Shown: one piece after another, positions 1 to 11,024 of the stretch
Numbering within the stretch: position 1 is the stretch's first letter
How the letters are laid out: every line of letters starts with the position of its first letter
DNA from: Monosporascus cannonballus
Taxonomy: Eukaryota > Ascomycota > Sordariomycetes > Xylariales
Assembly: GCA_004154925.1 (NCBI GenBank)
Contig: QJNS01000032.1
Location: 62,001-126,000 of the forward strand
Direction: 5' to 3'
Length of the DNA stretch: 64,000 nt
Position numbers and translations under genes: made by a program
The notes under the pieces: model-generated
What the model saw: only the letters and a program-made list of their open reading frames with translations
Told to the model about the DNA's origin: nothing
Database searches by the model: none

Positions 1-1000
1 ATTTATACGAAAAGAATATAAAAAGGCATAATTTGCCTTAATTATTTCGTTATCCGATTATTACGTTTAATGCGTAATCCGAAATATCGGTTTTTAGTTT
101 AACGGAGCGGTTTAAATCGTACATAATTAATATTAGTTCGCTAGTAATTATATTTTTGATATCCTAAAATACCTTTTTTATATTTGGCATTTATTTAAAC
201 TTTTTTTTTAATAAGATTCGGTAAAAGTATAATTATTCTGCTAAAATTTCGAATAAATTTCTTATAATAATTGGCGAATTTAAGGAATATTTATATCTTT
301 TTAATTATTATTAACGTTTATTATTCTGTTATTATAGCGATTTTCTTAAAGTTTATTTTAATATATTTTGGGGTAATAATATGTCCTAGATATTCTACTT
401 TTTATATATAGAATTAATTTTTCTTTGCATTAATAAATAGCCTTACGTTTTGTAAAGCTTAAAAAACTTTATGAACGTATTTTGTATATGTTTTTTTTAT
501 TTTTAAGAAAATAAAAATATCGTCTAGATAGCAAATAACGAAAACATTAAGGTATTTTCGTAATACGTAATTAATTATTTGCTAAAAAGTTATTAATACG
601 TTCGTAAATCCTATTAATGTGACCAAATATTCAAATAATCCGTATTTTGTTCTAAAGGTTATTTTTTATTCGTATCCTTTTTTAATCTTAATAAGGTTAT
701 ATCCATTTTTAAGATCAAATATTATAAATTATTTGGTTTTGTAAAATTGGTTTTTTATTTCCGTAATTAGGGGTAATGGTATTCAATTTTTAATAATAAT
801 ATTATTTAATTGCCGATAATTAATTATAAATCGTAATTTTCTATTTTTTTTATGTTCGAAAAATATTATATATTTTGCTGGTAATTTCGAAAATCGAATC
901 TATTTTTTCTGTAACCGATTTTCCAGGTATTTTTTGAAAATACGTAATTCGTCTTTATTAAAGTTATAAATAAGGTAGAACTTTGTCGAAAACTTTTTCT
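1..1000 (-). pseudogene. Element A RNase H and reverse transcriptase remnant
   Basis: Read on the minus strand, the segment at about 1-110 gives the RNase H start (a DxSDYA motif, one aspartate context changed to DISDYA) followed by a GKL-like motif. The reverse transcriptase lies at about 240-1000. Its catalytic motif is YLDD at 519-530, followed by IFIF, as in Ty3/gypsy enzymes, and the LRF..NYRxLN motif lies at about 795-845. Stops interrupt the frame throughout, so no functional enzyme is made. Order on the minus strand is protease, then RT, then RNase H, as expected for Metaviridae-type elements. Confidence 0.82.
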
Positions 1001-1468
1001 TAAGGATTATTTCGTAATTTTATTTGTTATATTATGGTAATTTCGTATCGAGTTCCTTTTTGAAAAGCTGTTTATATTTATGATATTATGGTGGCATATT
1101 AATTAGATTTTTTAATTCCTTAGGTTATTATTTTTATTTTAAATCGTTATTTAGTTATTTTAATTTCGCTTTAATAATAATAATAATATGTTATATTCTT
1201 TTTTAATGCCCGTTTTTTTCTTATATTTTGTTCTTTTAAGTTATAAAATATCTGTCGTATTCTTATACCTGCATTCGTTGTTATTATTGATTAAATATTA
1301 ACATTTTAATTTTTTCTTTTTTTATCTGCTAATAAGATATAAAACGAACGTTATTTGGCCAGTTCCGCCATTAATCAAAACTTCGTACTAGCGTATTTAT
1401 GGTAATCCTAAGATCATATCGTAATTCTCGAATAAAACGATATCGAAATTAACCGTTTGGTGTTATCC

Positions 1469-1684
1469 TTAAATAAGAGTTTCGAAATGATCAATTTCGC
1501 ATATAACTTTTCTATTATTATAAGCAAATTCCTGACTTTCGGCATTTGTCGTTATATAAGGTTCCAACTTATATCTCCATGGTAGTCCGAATTTATTAAC
1601 TATATCTAGTGCAATATAATTTCTGCCCAGAGTTCCGCAGTCTACCATTACGGTATACCAGTACGTTCCGATTCGTATATCCAA
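1469..1684 (-). pseudogene. Element A retropepsin-like protease fragment
   Basis: A 71-codon open stretch of the element A polyprotein. The motif MVDCGTLGRNYIA fits the aspartic protease active site (D-S/T-G followed by a hydrophobic/asparagine stretch), with the middle residue as cysteine; the catalytic aspartate codon is at 1640-1642. The open stretch begins at a TTG codon and is an internal piece of gag-pol, not a gene with its own start. Homologous but more damaged sequence occurs in B (about 6190-6420), C (about 22190-22430), G (about 36040-36290) and I (about 51760-51975). Confidence 0.75.
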
Positions 1685-2045
1685 AATGATAAGGTTGTTA
1701 ACGTCTCTTATTATCGCGTTTAAAGCCTTTTTTAAAAATTCTCTTTAATTCCTTTGGGTTTCGTTATTTTGCGGCTTTTTTACAAGTAACCTTTTTTTTT
1801 TAATTTCTATTCGAATTTATCGAACTTTGCTTATGTTTTTTTGTTTAACGCGTTAAGCTGTTATATCTGTCGTTATTATCGGCGTATTGTTCCTTCGAGC
1901 CGTATTAGCTGTTCTTGGCTTTTTTGTAATTCCTTTTCTTATTAAGTAAATTGTTTTTTTATATTTGCGACTGTATCCTATTATGCGTCGTTTTGGCTGT
2001 CGTTTTAGAGGTTTTTTATGAATTAATGTATTTTTTCCTTAATGG

Positions 2046-2401
2046 TGTGACGGCTAGGCGGTTTAACCAATTATTAAACCTTAAGTCGACGGGTTTATGT
2101 TGGCAGGAGTATCGTGGGAATCTGAGCAATAAATACAGTAACGTATTACGTCTTGTAATACCAAAAATGCCTTAGGTAACGATATTATAATACAAATACT
2201 TGGTATTAATAAATATTATAAGGTAAAACTATCTAAACTATGGAATTAATAAATGTTTTTATACTTAATTCTTTTTATCCTGTCGAACCTGGTTCTAGAG
2301 GCTTTACGATCGATCCTGTTAAGCTATTACGTGACTCGACCCATATAGCTTAGTTATTATTGTAACCATTTTCTGAGGCCGCAGCCCGTTAGGTTATATT
2401 A
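2046..2401 (-). repeat. Element B left (3') LTR
   Basis: It starts TGTGACGG and ends at a RIP-altered form of GTCATAACA. It has the same 356-bp length as the right LTR at 8332-8687 and is colinear with it. The E-box-like CACGTG seen in the right LTR is altered to TACGTG here. Confidence 0.9.
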
Positions 2402-2533
2402 CGATCTTCCTTTTCCAATATCTTCGTCCCGATTTTTTTTTTTTTTTTTGTAAATCTTCCTTCTGTTATTATATCAGGTCGTATCGAAAATTCGATTAAC
2501 AGAAAAACGAAAAAGCGAAATAATTTATTTAAA

Positions 2534-3052
2534 TTGATTACTTTTCGAGCCGTAAATATGCCAATATGTTCTTATTATGTTTATCGCGGGTTATTATCTT
2601 ATCGTATTTTTTCGTCGGATTTTTCCAGATATAAAAAGTGCGTAGCGCGGAACCAGGGCCTTTGCAACGTTAACGGCTTTTCCATTTTTCAATTCGAAAA
2701 GCTCGTTTCCAACCACCTTAAGGTTAAAACAGAATTTAAGAAAACCGAGAAAAAAACAAAGCAGGCGCAGGTTAAGGTTCGTCGTTTTCGAAAATAAAAG
2801 AAATTATGGGCCGACCGTATAGTACGTATGCTATTTCGTAAACTTCGGTCCCTGGAGGAATTAAATAAATTGGAATATCGAGAAAAATAGGTCGAGCTAA
2901 AGGCCGCCTAGGTTATCTCGGCGGAGGCCGCTCCTTTTAACTAATCCAACCTAAAATCCATAAATTAATCGTTTATTAATTAGGGAACTTTTAACTTTAC
3001 CGATTTCGGCGTCGTTGGTGAAAATTTTTCAACAGGCGCTAGGCGCCAATAA
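2534..3052 (+). pseudogene. Element B antisense ORF: Zn2Cys6-like, coiled-coil protein remnant
   Basis: This frame lies on the strand opposite to gag-pol, between the chromodomain and the 3' LTR. One frame runs from 2534 to the TAA at 3050-3052, first open for 87 codons and then broken by stops of the TAA/TAG kind. A plausible ATG is at 2558. Residues encoded at 2567-2665 show C-x2-Y-x7-Y-x9-Y-x2-C-x7-C; replacing the tyrosines by cysteines (TGT/TGC to TAT/TAC is a RIP change) gives a Zn2Cys6 cluster. A Lys/Arg/Glu-rich stretch with VRRFRK follows and looks helical. Counterparts exist in C, G, I, D and E. The last codons overlap the end of the chromodomain on the other strand. Function is unknown; DNA binding is inferred from the cluster only. 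Confidence 0.7.
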
Positions 3053-6000
3053 GGTTTTTGGCAGGTTCCTAAGTATTTTCGGAATCCGGGTATTTTTTCC
3101 ACTTAATTAGGTACTGGGTAAATCCGTTTTATTTCCGTATATCAAAGATTTTTTCCACTTTATACGCTTATTCGTTTTTTATTTTTATATTGTTTTTTGC
3201 CGTATATGTTTTAATTATATCTGCTGCTAATTCGAATAAGAAAATATGAAAAATTAAATAGAATTTAACTTTTAGTAAAAATTTTAAATAATAATTATTT
3301 TTTAAGATGTTTTTGGCGATTTTATATAAATCGATATATTTGAAATCGAATTTTTTGTTAAATCGTTTTGTTTAAATATTTTTTGTAATAAGGAAAATTA
3401 TTTCCCCTTTTTCGAAAGTTAATTTTTTTTAATTATTTTTGGTTATAATATTTATTTATTTGGTTCCGTACGAATTCTAATTCTGTTTTTATTTCTTAAT
3501 ATAATTATCGTAATTATTTTAACGTAAAAATTATTTTAATATTAATTGGACCGTTATTGCGCGTTTTCTTATAAACCTTTAAAGTAAAACCAAAATTTGC
3601 GTTTATAGGTATTATCTTAATGTTTTTTTAATAATTAATATTATAAATTAACTAAGTAATTAACAATCTTTTAACCTAATTATTTTATTCGTAATTAATA
3701 TAATATTATAAATAAGTTTTTAAGGTTTAATTTATTCGTTTTATTTATTTATTTATTTATGGTTTAAATGCGCTGAATAACTTATAATTTAGGCCAATCT
3801 ATGCTATAAAACTTTGTTAAAATTTTAATGCAAATATTAATTTCTTATCTAATATAATTTTTATTAATAATTTATATATGTTAAAAATATGTTTAAAAAA
3901 GATATATACAAATTATTTTGCGTTTATGTCCTTATAATATAATAAAAAACAAGAAAATTTCGTAAATCGGTTTATAATTACGAAAATATTATCGTAATAT
4001 ATTTCCGTAATTAAATTTTTTAACATAAAAAGTTTAATAATAAAATCGAATATAATTAAATATTATGGTCGTTTTACGATTGGTAATAACTGTAATTTTC
4101 CATATGGTTTATGTCGTCGAATCTTTACTTTAACGTAAATATCGTATTGCCGTATAATTTTTTGTACCGTTAATTTCATTCTAAAAAAAGAATATATACG
4201 TTAAAGTCGTTCTAAGGTTTTATGGATTTTTAAATATTTATATAATTAATGTTCGTATATTTTTCGTAGTAAATCTTTTTGATATTTTTTTGGAATTTAT
4301 ATTTTATCCGTTCTTTGATTTTTTGGGAAACCGTTATTGTATTATAAAACTTTTTAATATATATCGCAAGGAATTACTCGAATTATTATAATTTGTCGTA
4401 AACGTAAATATCCTTTTGTAATAATATCAAAAATTATGTAATTAATTTTAACTAATTTTTTTTAAAGTTTCGTTATTTGCTTAAAGTATTTATTTTGCTA
4501 TTTTTTAATTTTTTTTATAGATAATAACGAAATCGAAGTTCGCCAATTCTTTCACATAATAAAGTTATCGTCCTGTAAGTTCCCTGGTTATGATAAATCG
4601 GGTAAGATTTTAATAATCCGTATAAATTTTAACTTAATATAAATTTCCTTTTAAGAAATACCTAAATTTTCGAAATGCCATAATAATGGCTATAAATTCC
4701 TTATCTTAAATGCCGTAATTAAATTCGGTTCTTTTTAATTTATACGAAAAAAATATAATAAGATATAATTTGTTTTAATTATTTCGTTATTTAATTATTA
4801 CGTTTAATACGTAATCCGAAATATCGGTTTTTAATTTAACGAGATGGTTTAAATCGTACATAATTAGTATTAATTGGCTAATAATTATATTTTTAATATT
4901 TTAAAATGCCTTTTTCGTATCTAGCGTTTATTTAAATTGTTTTTTTCGTAAAATTTATTAAAGGTATAATTATTTTGTTAAAATTTCGAATAAACTTCCT
5001 GTAATAATTAACGAATCCAAAAAATACCTATACCTTTTTAACCGTTATTGGTATTTGTTATTTTATAATTACAGCAATTTTTTTAAAGTTTATTTTAATA
5101 TATTTTGGGGTAATAATATATCCTAAATATTTCATTTTTTATATATGGAACTAACTTTTTTCCGCGTTAATAAATAACTTTACGTCCTATAAAACTTAAA
5201 AAACTTTATAAATATATCTTATATATACTTTTTTTATCTCCGAAAAAATAAGAATATCGTCGAAATAACAAACGACGAAAACGTCGAGGTATTCTTATAA
5301 CACACAATTAATTATTCGTTAAAAAGTTATTAATATGTTCGTAAATTCTATTAATATAACCAAATACTTAAATAATCCGTATTTTGTTTTAAAAGCTATT
5401 TTCTATTCGTATCTTTTTTTAATCTTAATAAGGTTATATCCATTTTTAAAGTTAAATATTATAAATTATTTGGTTTTATAAAATCGGTCTTTTATTTCCG
5501 TAATTAAAAGTAATAATATCCAATTTTTAATAATAATATCGTTTAATTATCGATAATTAACTATAAATCGCAATTTCCCATTTTTTTTAGGTACGAAAAA
5601 TATAAGGTATTTTGCCGGTAACTTCAAAAATTAAATTTATCTTTTTTATAACCGATTTTCCAATTATTTTTTAAAAATACGTAATTCGTTTCCATTAAAG
5701 TTATAAATAAGGTAAAACTTTATCGAAAATCCTTTTTTAAAAATTATTTCATAATTTTATTCGTTATATTCTAATAATTTCGTATCAAATTCCTTCCTAA
5801 AAAACTGCTCGTATTTATGGTATTATGATAACATATTAATTAAATCTTTTAATCTTTCGGGTTATTATTTATATTATTTTAAATTATTATTTAATTACTT
5901 TAATTTCGCTTTAATAATAATAATAATACGTCGTATTTTTTTAATGCCCGTTTTCTTTTTTATATCTTATTCTTTTAAATAATAAGATATATATCGTATC

Positions 6001-8331
6001 CTTATGCCTGCATTCGTCGCTATTATTAATCGAATATTAAAATCTTAACTTTTTTTATTTATTAATAAGGAATAAAACAAACTTTACTTAATTAATTCTG
6101 CCGTTAATTAAAATTCCATATTAACGTATTTATAATAATCCTAAAATCATATCGTAATTTCCAAATAAAACGATATCGAAATTAACCGTTTAATATTATC
6201 TTTTAATAAAAATCTCAAAATAATTAATTTCGCGTATAATTTTTCCGTTATTGTAAGCAAATTCCTAATTTTCGGTATTCGTTGCTATATAAGATTTTAA
6301 CTTATATCTTTATAATAATTTAAATTTATTAACCATATTTAGTATAATATAATTTCCGCCCAAAGTTCCGTAATTTATTATTACGGTATACCAATACGTT
6401 CCGATTCGTATTTCTAAGGTAATAAAATTATTAATATTTTTTATTATCGCGTTTAAAGCCTTTTTTGGGAATTCCCTTTAATTCCTCCGGGTTTCGTCAT
6501 TTTACGGCTTTTTTATAAATAACTTTTTTCTTTTAATTCCTATTCGAATTTATCGAACCTTATTTATATCTTTATATATAACGTATCAAGCTACTATATT
6601 TATCGTTATTATCGGCATATTATTCTTTCGAATTATATTAATTCCTTTCCTTATTAAATAAATTATTCTTTTATATTTATAATTATATCTTATTATATAT
6701 CGTTTTGGCTATCGTTCTAGAATTTTTCCGTAAACTAACGTATTTTTTCCTTAATAACCTTTTTTTTAGAGATTTATAGTAAATACTAATTAAAAATGGA
6801 AATCTGTAATAACTTTTTAACAATATTTTTTTACCGTATGCTAAATTAACTCCTTTTCCGTTTAGTAATTATATTATTTATAATAATAAAAAAGGTTTTT
6901 TTACGGGCATTATTTTCTTTTAGGCCAATTTTTTATTTCGGCTAATTGCTGGACATTTTCTAGGGCTATAGTTCGAAATTGTCGATATTATTATTTATTA
7001 TTTTTATTATGTCCGGTACGGTTTGGAAAATCGAATCCCTTATAATACATACGGGTAATTTGTACGTAAATATGTTATTTCTATTTTTCGTAATCGGGAT
7101 ATTCTCGTCGTCGACAATATATAACATATATTCTGCCGTATCGATCAGGTATTCCGGGACAAATTTCTTTTATTTAATTCTAATATTCGTATAACCATCC
7201 TTATAACGCTTTTTACCATGCTCATAATACTTATTAAGCCAGCTTTTTAGCTTTTCGTATCCTTTATCAAATCTCTTATCGTAATAATCCTTATTGGACT
7301 TTTCGTTATAAGCCTAATTCGTACTTAGCTTAAATCATATTAATACCTTTATTATCATTTCTTTAATTATTCCTAAATTATCCTTTTAATATAGGGGTCC
7401 AATTATTTTATCGTAACTTTTTGAGCTTTTTGCATTTATAAGCTTTATGTCCCATTTTGCCATAATTAAAGCATTTAATCTGGCTCTAATTTTATCTATA
7501 GGTAACGCCGAATTCCATAAATCCTAGCGCCGTTTCATAAAAAGTAAAGAGTACGTTTCGTTTTTTTGCTTAATTAAACTTATATCCCAAACGTAAGGCA
7601 TATTATCCTTTTTTCTTTTATCGTTTCTTAAACTGTCGATTATTAATCTTAATTACGTTTATAATATACCGATCCAAAATAATTAATCGTTTAATCCGAA
7701 TAATTTCAATTTTTATATTATCTTTTAACCTTTTATAAAACATATCGATAAAAATATCGGCCTCGTTATTTCCTTATCTTACCTTAATCGCAAAACTTTT
7801 GAAAATCACGGCGTACTTAAATATAAATTCTTTTTATCGAAATTATAAAAATTATTAAGCCGTTAATCGTTCTTTATTTGGATTACCGAAATTATTACGC
7901 ATTTTATTTTCGAAATTGATATAAATTAAAAAAATCTTATTAATAAAATTCTCCTTATTTATATTTCCTATTTCCAAAAAATTTCTTATAATAAGCTTAA
8001 ACCAATTAACCGCATCTCCTATTAAGTATAGTCCTACTATTAAGACCATATCCGCTAGGTTATTAAGATTTAAAAAACGAAGGTAAATTTATACCTAAAT
8101 TACAAAGATCTAAAGGTTACCTTTTCCATTATAAAGTTCTGGTTTTTTCGGCTTTATACGAACGAAAAAGGGTTAGGCAGGCATAACCCTAAATTATCGA
8201 ACTTTTTTTTCCAGCTCCCGAATTCGAGCCTAAAGCTGCTAAATAAAGGTTTCCTAAATGCTGGTCGACATTTTAACAATATTAAATATTGCTCAAAATC
8301 TAACGGTACTATTAAACAAAAACTTATAACG
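3010..8331 (-). pseudogene. Element B gag-pol polyprotein remnant
   Basis: On the minus strand the domains run gag (about 8300-6750), protease (about 6420-6190), reverse transcriptase (about 5700-4900, motif YFDD at 5256-5267 followed by ILIF), RNase H (about 4900-4720), integrase (about 4650-3200) and a chromodomain (about 3175-3010; the tail reads NLIGA.RLLKNF). A 64-codon open piece of gag at 7855-8049 contains AVNWFKLIIRNFLE, like the capsid region of fungal Ty3 elements. Many stops are present. The chromodomain, which in this group directs integration to H3K9-methylated chromatin, marks the element as a chromovirus. Confidence 0.82.
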
Positions 8332-8687
8332 TATAACGGCTAAACGGTTTAACCAATTATTAAACCTTAAGTCGACGAGTTTATATTAACAGAAATATCG
8401 TAAGAATCTAAATAATAAATACAGTAATATATCATATCTCGTAATACCAAAAATACCTTAAATAACAATATTGTAATGCAAACACTTGGTATTAACAAAT
8501 GTTACAAACTAAAGCTATCTAAACTATGGAATTAATAAATATCTTTATACCTAATTCTTTTCATCCTGTCGAACCTGGCTTTAAAGGCTCTACGATCGAT
8601 CCTGTCGAGCCATCACGTGACTCGACCCACATGGCTTAGTCATTGTTGCGACCGTTTCCTAAGGCCGCAGCCCGTTAGGTCATAACA
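8332..8687 (-). repeat. Element B right (5') LTR
   Basis: 356 bp from TATAACGG (RIP form of TGTGACGG) to GGTCATAACA. It is followed directly by the TSD AATGG. It is less mutated than the left copy and keeps an intact TCACGTGAC at 8613-8621. Confidence 0.92.
8613..8621. promoter_or_regulatory. CACGTG E-box-like site in element B LTR
   Basis: TCACGTGAC lies 66 bp from the outer end of the 5' LTR. The same motif is found at a similar place in the LTRs of A, G and H and in mutated form in C and I. CACGTG is a bHLH-factor site in fungi; its role here is inferred from conservation. Confidence 0.45.
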
Positions 8688-8692
8688 AATGG

Positions 8693-10268
8693 CCTTTTTT
8701 TCGTAAGGATTTGTAATAAATACTAATTAAAAATGGAAGTCCGTAATAATTTTCTGATAATGCCTTTTTACCGTACGCTAGATTAATTTCTTTTTTATTT
8801 AATAATTGTATTATTTATATTAACAAAAGGGGTTTTATTACCGGTATTATTTTCCTTTAGGCCAGCTTTTTATTTCGGCCAGTTATTAAACGTTTTCTGG
8901 GGTTATAGTTCGAAGCTGTTAATATTATTACTTATTATGTTTATTGTATCTAATTTAATTTGAAAAGTTGAATCTTTTATAATATATGCGAGTAATTCGT
9001 ACGTAAATATGTTATTTCCATTTTTTGTGATCGGGATATTCTCGTCATCGACAGTATATGGCGTATATTCTGCCGTATCGATCGGATGTTCCGGGGCAAA
9101 GTTCTTTTGTTTAATTCCGGTATTCGTATGATTATTTTTATAGCGTTTTTTATTATGCTTGCAATATTTATTAAGTTTGCTTTCTAGCTTTTTATATTCC
9201 TTATCGAATTTTTTATCGTAATAATTCCAGTTGGACTTTTTATTATAAATTTGTTGTATATTTGGCTTAAATTATGTTAATAATTTTATTATTATTTCCT
9301 TAGTTATTTTTGAATTATCTTTCCGGTATAGAAATCTAGTTATCCTATCGTAGCTTTTTGGGTTTTTTGTATTTATATATCTTATATCTTATTTTGCCAT
9401 AATTAAAGCATTTAATTTAGCTTTAATCCTATTTGTAGGTAATGCCGAATTTCATAAATTCTAGCGCCGTTCCGTAAGAAATAAGGGGTACGTTTCGTTT
9501 TTTCCCTGGTTAGATTTGTTATATTCTGAATATAAGGCATATTATCCTTTTTTTCCTGTTATTTTTTAAATTGTTAATTGTTAATTTTAATTACCTTTAC
9601 AATATACCGGTTTAAGGTAATTAATTATTTAATCCGAATAATTTTATTTCTTATATTATTTTTCAGCTTTTTATAAAATATGTCGATAAAGGTATCGGTT
9701 TTATTATCTCTTTATTTTGCCTTAGCCACAAAATTTTTAAAGGTTACGGCGTATTTGGACGTAAATCCTTTTTATCGGAGTTATAAAAGTTATTAAGTTG
9801 TTAATTGTTTTTTATCCGAATTACCGAAATTATCGCGTATTTTGTTTTTGAAATTGGTATAAATTAAAAAAATCTTATTAGTAAAGTTTTCCTTATTTAT
9901 TTCTTTTATTTCCAGGAAATTTCTCATAATAGGCTTAAACTAATTAGCCGTATTTCCTATTAGGCATGCTTCCATTATTAGGACCATATCCGCTAGGTTG
10001 CTAAGGTTTAAAAAGCGAAAGTAAATTCATGCCTAAATTAAAAAAGTTTAAGGGTTACCTTTTTCATCATAAGGTTCTGGCTTTTTTGGCTTTATGCAAA
10101 CAAAAAAAATTAAACAGGCGTAACCTTAAATTGTCGAACTTCTTTTTTCAATTCCCGAATTCGAACCTAAAGCTATTAAGTAAGGGTTTCCTAAATACTG
10201 GTTAATATTTTAATAATATTAAATATAAGTTAAAATTTAACGATATTACTAAATAAAAGCTTATAACG
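8693..10268 (-). mobile_element. Element A, right part: gag region
   Basis: This is the continuation of element A after the insertion of B. The sequence matches the gag part of B, G and I in order and spacing, including the degenerate NWFK-type capsid segment at about 9,840-9,950. It ends at the inner edge of the LTR with the conserved GCTTATAACG. Stops occur throughout. A in the window totals about 4.0 kb when B is removed. Confidence 0.85.
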
Positions 10269-10484
10269 TATAACGGCTAAACGGTTTAACTAATTATTAA
10301 ACTTTAAGTTAACGGGTTTATATTAATAGAAATATTGTAAAAATCGAAATAATAAATATAATAACGTATTATATTTTTTAATATTGAAAATGCTTTATTA
10401 CAAATACTTAATATTAATAAATATTATAAATTAAAATTATTTAAATTATAAAATTAATAAGCGTATATATCCTTTTCCTTTCGC

Positions 10485-10587
10485 TGGATTATTACCAGTA
10501 AGTTAATGATCCGGTTCACTGGCTTACTATTAGTAAGTTGGCAATCCGGCTTACTGGCTTACTACCAGTAAGTTGGTGATCTATCAC
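10485..10587. repeat. Three 35-bp tandem repeats inside element A LTR
   Basis: The units are 10485-10519, 10520-10554 and 10555-10587 (the last is 33 bp). Each contains TTACTxxxAGTAAGTT and so an inner inverted repeat (CTTACT / AGTAAG). They lie in the U3 part just before the CACGTG site and are absent from the other LTRs of the family. Confidence 0.85.
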
Positions 10588-10592
10588 GTGAC
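10584..10592. promoter_or_regulatory. CACGTG E-box-like site in element A LTR
   Basis: TCACGTGAC, 73 bp from the outer LTR end, directly next to the 35-bp repeats. It is at the equivalent place to the sites in B, G and H. Confidence 0.45.
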
Positions 10593-10665
10593 CTGATCCA
10601 CATAGTTTTCTTGGCCTTCTCCGTTGCGACCGTTCCTGGAGGTCGTGGCTTATTAGGTCGTAACA

Positions 10666-11024
10666 GGTTTAACCAACTATTAAATCTTAGTCGTACGGGT
10701 TTATATTAGCAAGAGTATCGTGGGCCTCTATAGCAATAAATACAGTAACGTATCACGTCTCGTAATACTAAGGGTGCCTTAGATAACAAATTACTATTGC
10801 AAACTGGTACTATCTAAATTATGGATATAATAAGCGTATATATCTTTTTTTTTTAGCTTAATTACTTATAATTACGCAGCCAGTAATAATCACAATCGTT
10901 TAAGATTACCTTTAATTATTGATAATTACTGGTTTGGCAATAATTACCCTTACCTAACCTGGAAATAGCTCGTATAATTCTTATATGACCGTTTCTTAAG
11001 GCCGAAATGTGCTAAGTTGTAATA
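10666..11024 (-). repeat. Element C left (3') LTR, truncated by the insertion of A
   Basis: 359 bp that align with the right LTR of C at 31377-31749 (373 bp) except for the first 14 bases, which must lie on the far side of element A outside the window. The inner end (GTTGTAATA) abuts the purine tract GGAAAGGGGAGATCG (minus strand), the polypurine tract of the 3' end. This is direct evidence that A jumped into an LTR of C. Confidence 0.88.

Larger units (their letters stand above)
1..2045 (-). mobile_element. Element A, left visible part (Ty3/gypsy chromovirus, RIP-decayed)
   Basis: This is the pol half of a retrotransposon that runs off the left edge of the window. It is colinear with the pol of B, G and I. 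It is interrupted at 2041-2045 (AATGG) by element B and resumes at 8693 after the repeated AATGG at 8688-8692. The integrase and the 3' LTR lie outside the window. The whole stretch is AT-rich and full of stops. Element identity comes from the reverse transcriptase, RNase H and protease remnants on the minus strand and from its right LTR at 10269-10665. Confidence 0.88.
2046..8687 (-). mobile_element. Element B, full-length chromovirus nested in element A
   Basis: A complete 6,642-bp LTR retrotransposon flanked by the target-site duplication AATGG (2041-2045 and 8688-8692). Both LTRs are 356 bp. The gag region of element A stops at 2045 and continues at 8693, which proves the nesting. The 3' LTR is at the left: a purine-rich tract (minus strand, GGAAAAGGAAGATCG, next to 2402) abuts it, so transcription would run from right to left. 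The element is strongly mutated by C-to-T and G-to-A changes but keeps its length, so it decayed through RIP rather than deletion. Confidence 0.93.
10269..10665 (-). repeat. Element A right (5') LTR
   Basis: 397 bp from TATAACGG to GGTCGTAACA. It belongs to the same family as the LTRs of B, C, G, I and H but is longer, because its middle carries three 35-bp tandem repeats. It is inserted in the left LTR of element C. The first five bases after it, GGTTT (10666-10670), should be the target-site duplication; the partner lies left of the window. Confidence 0.88.

Noticed and set aside
6979..7194. Open plus-strand frame with hydrophobic stretches that look like membrane segments
   Set aside because: It is antisense to the gag of element B in AT-rich sequence; hydrophobic residues follow from T-rich codons, and equivalent frames appear in G and elsewhere (36789-37327).
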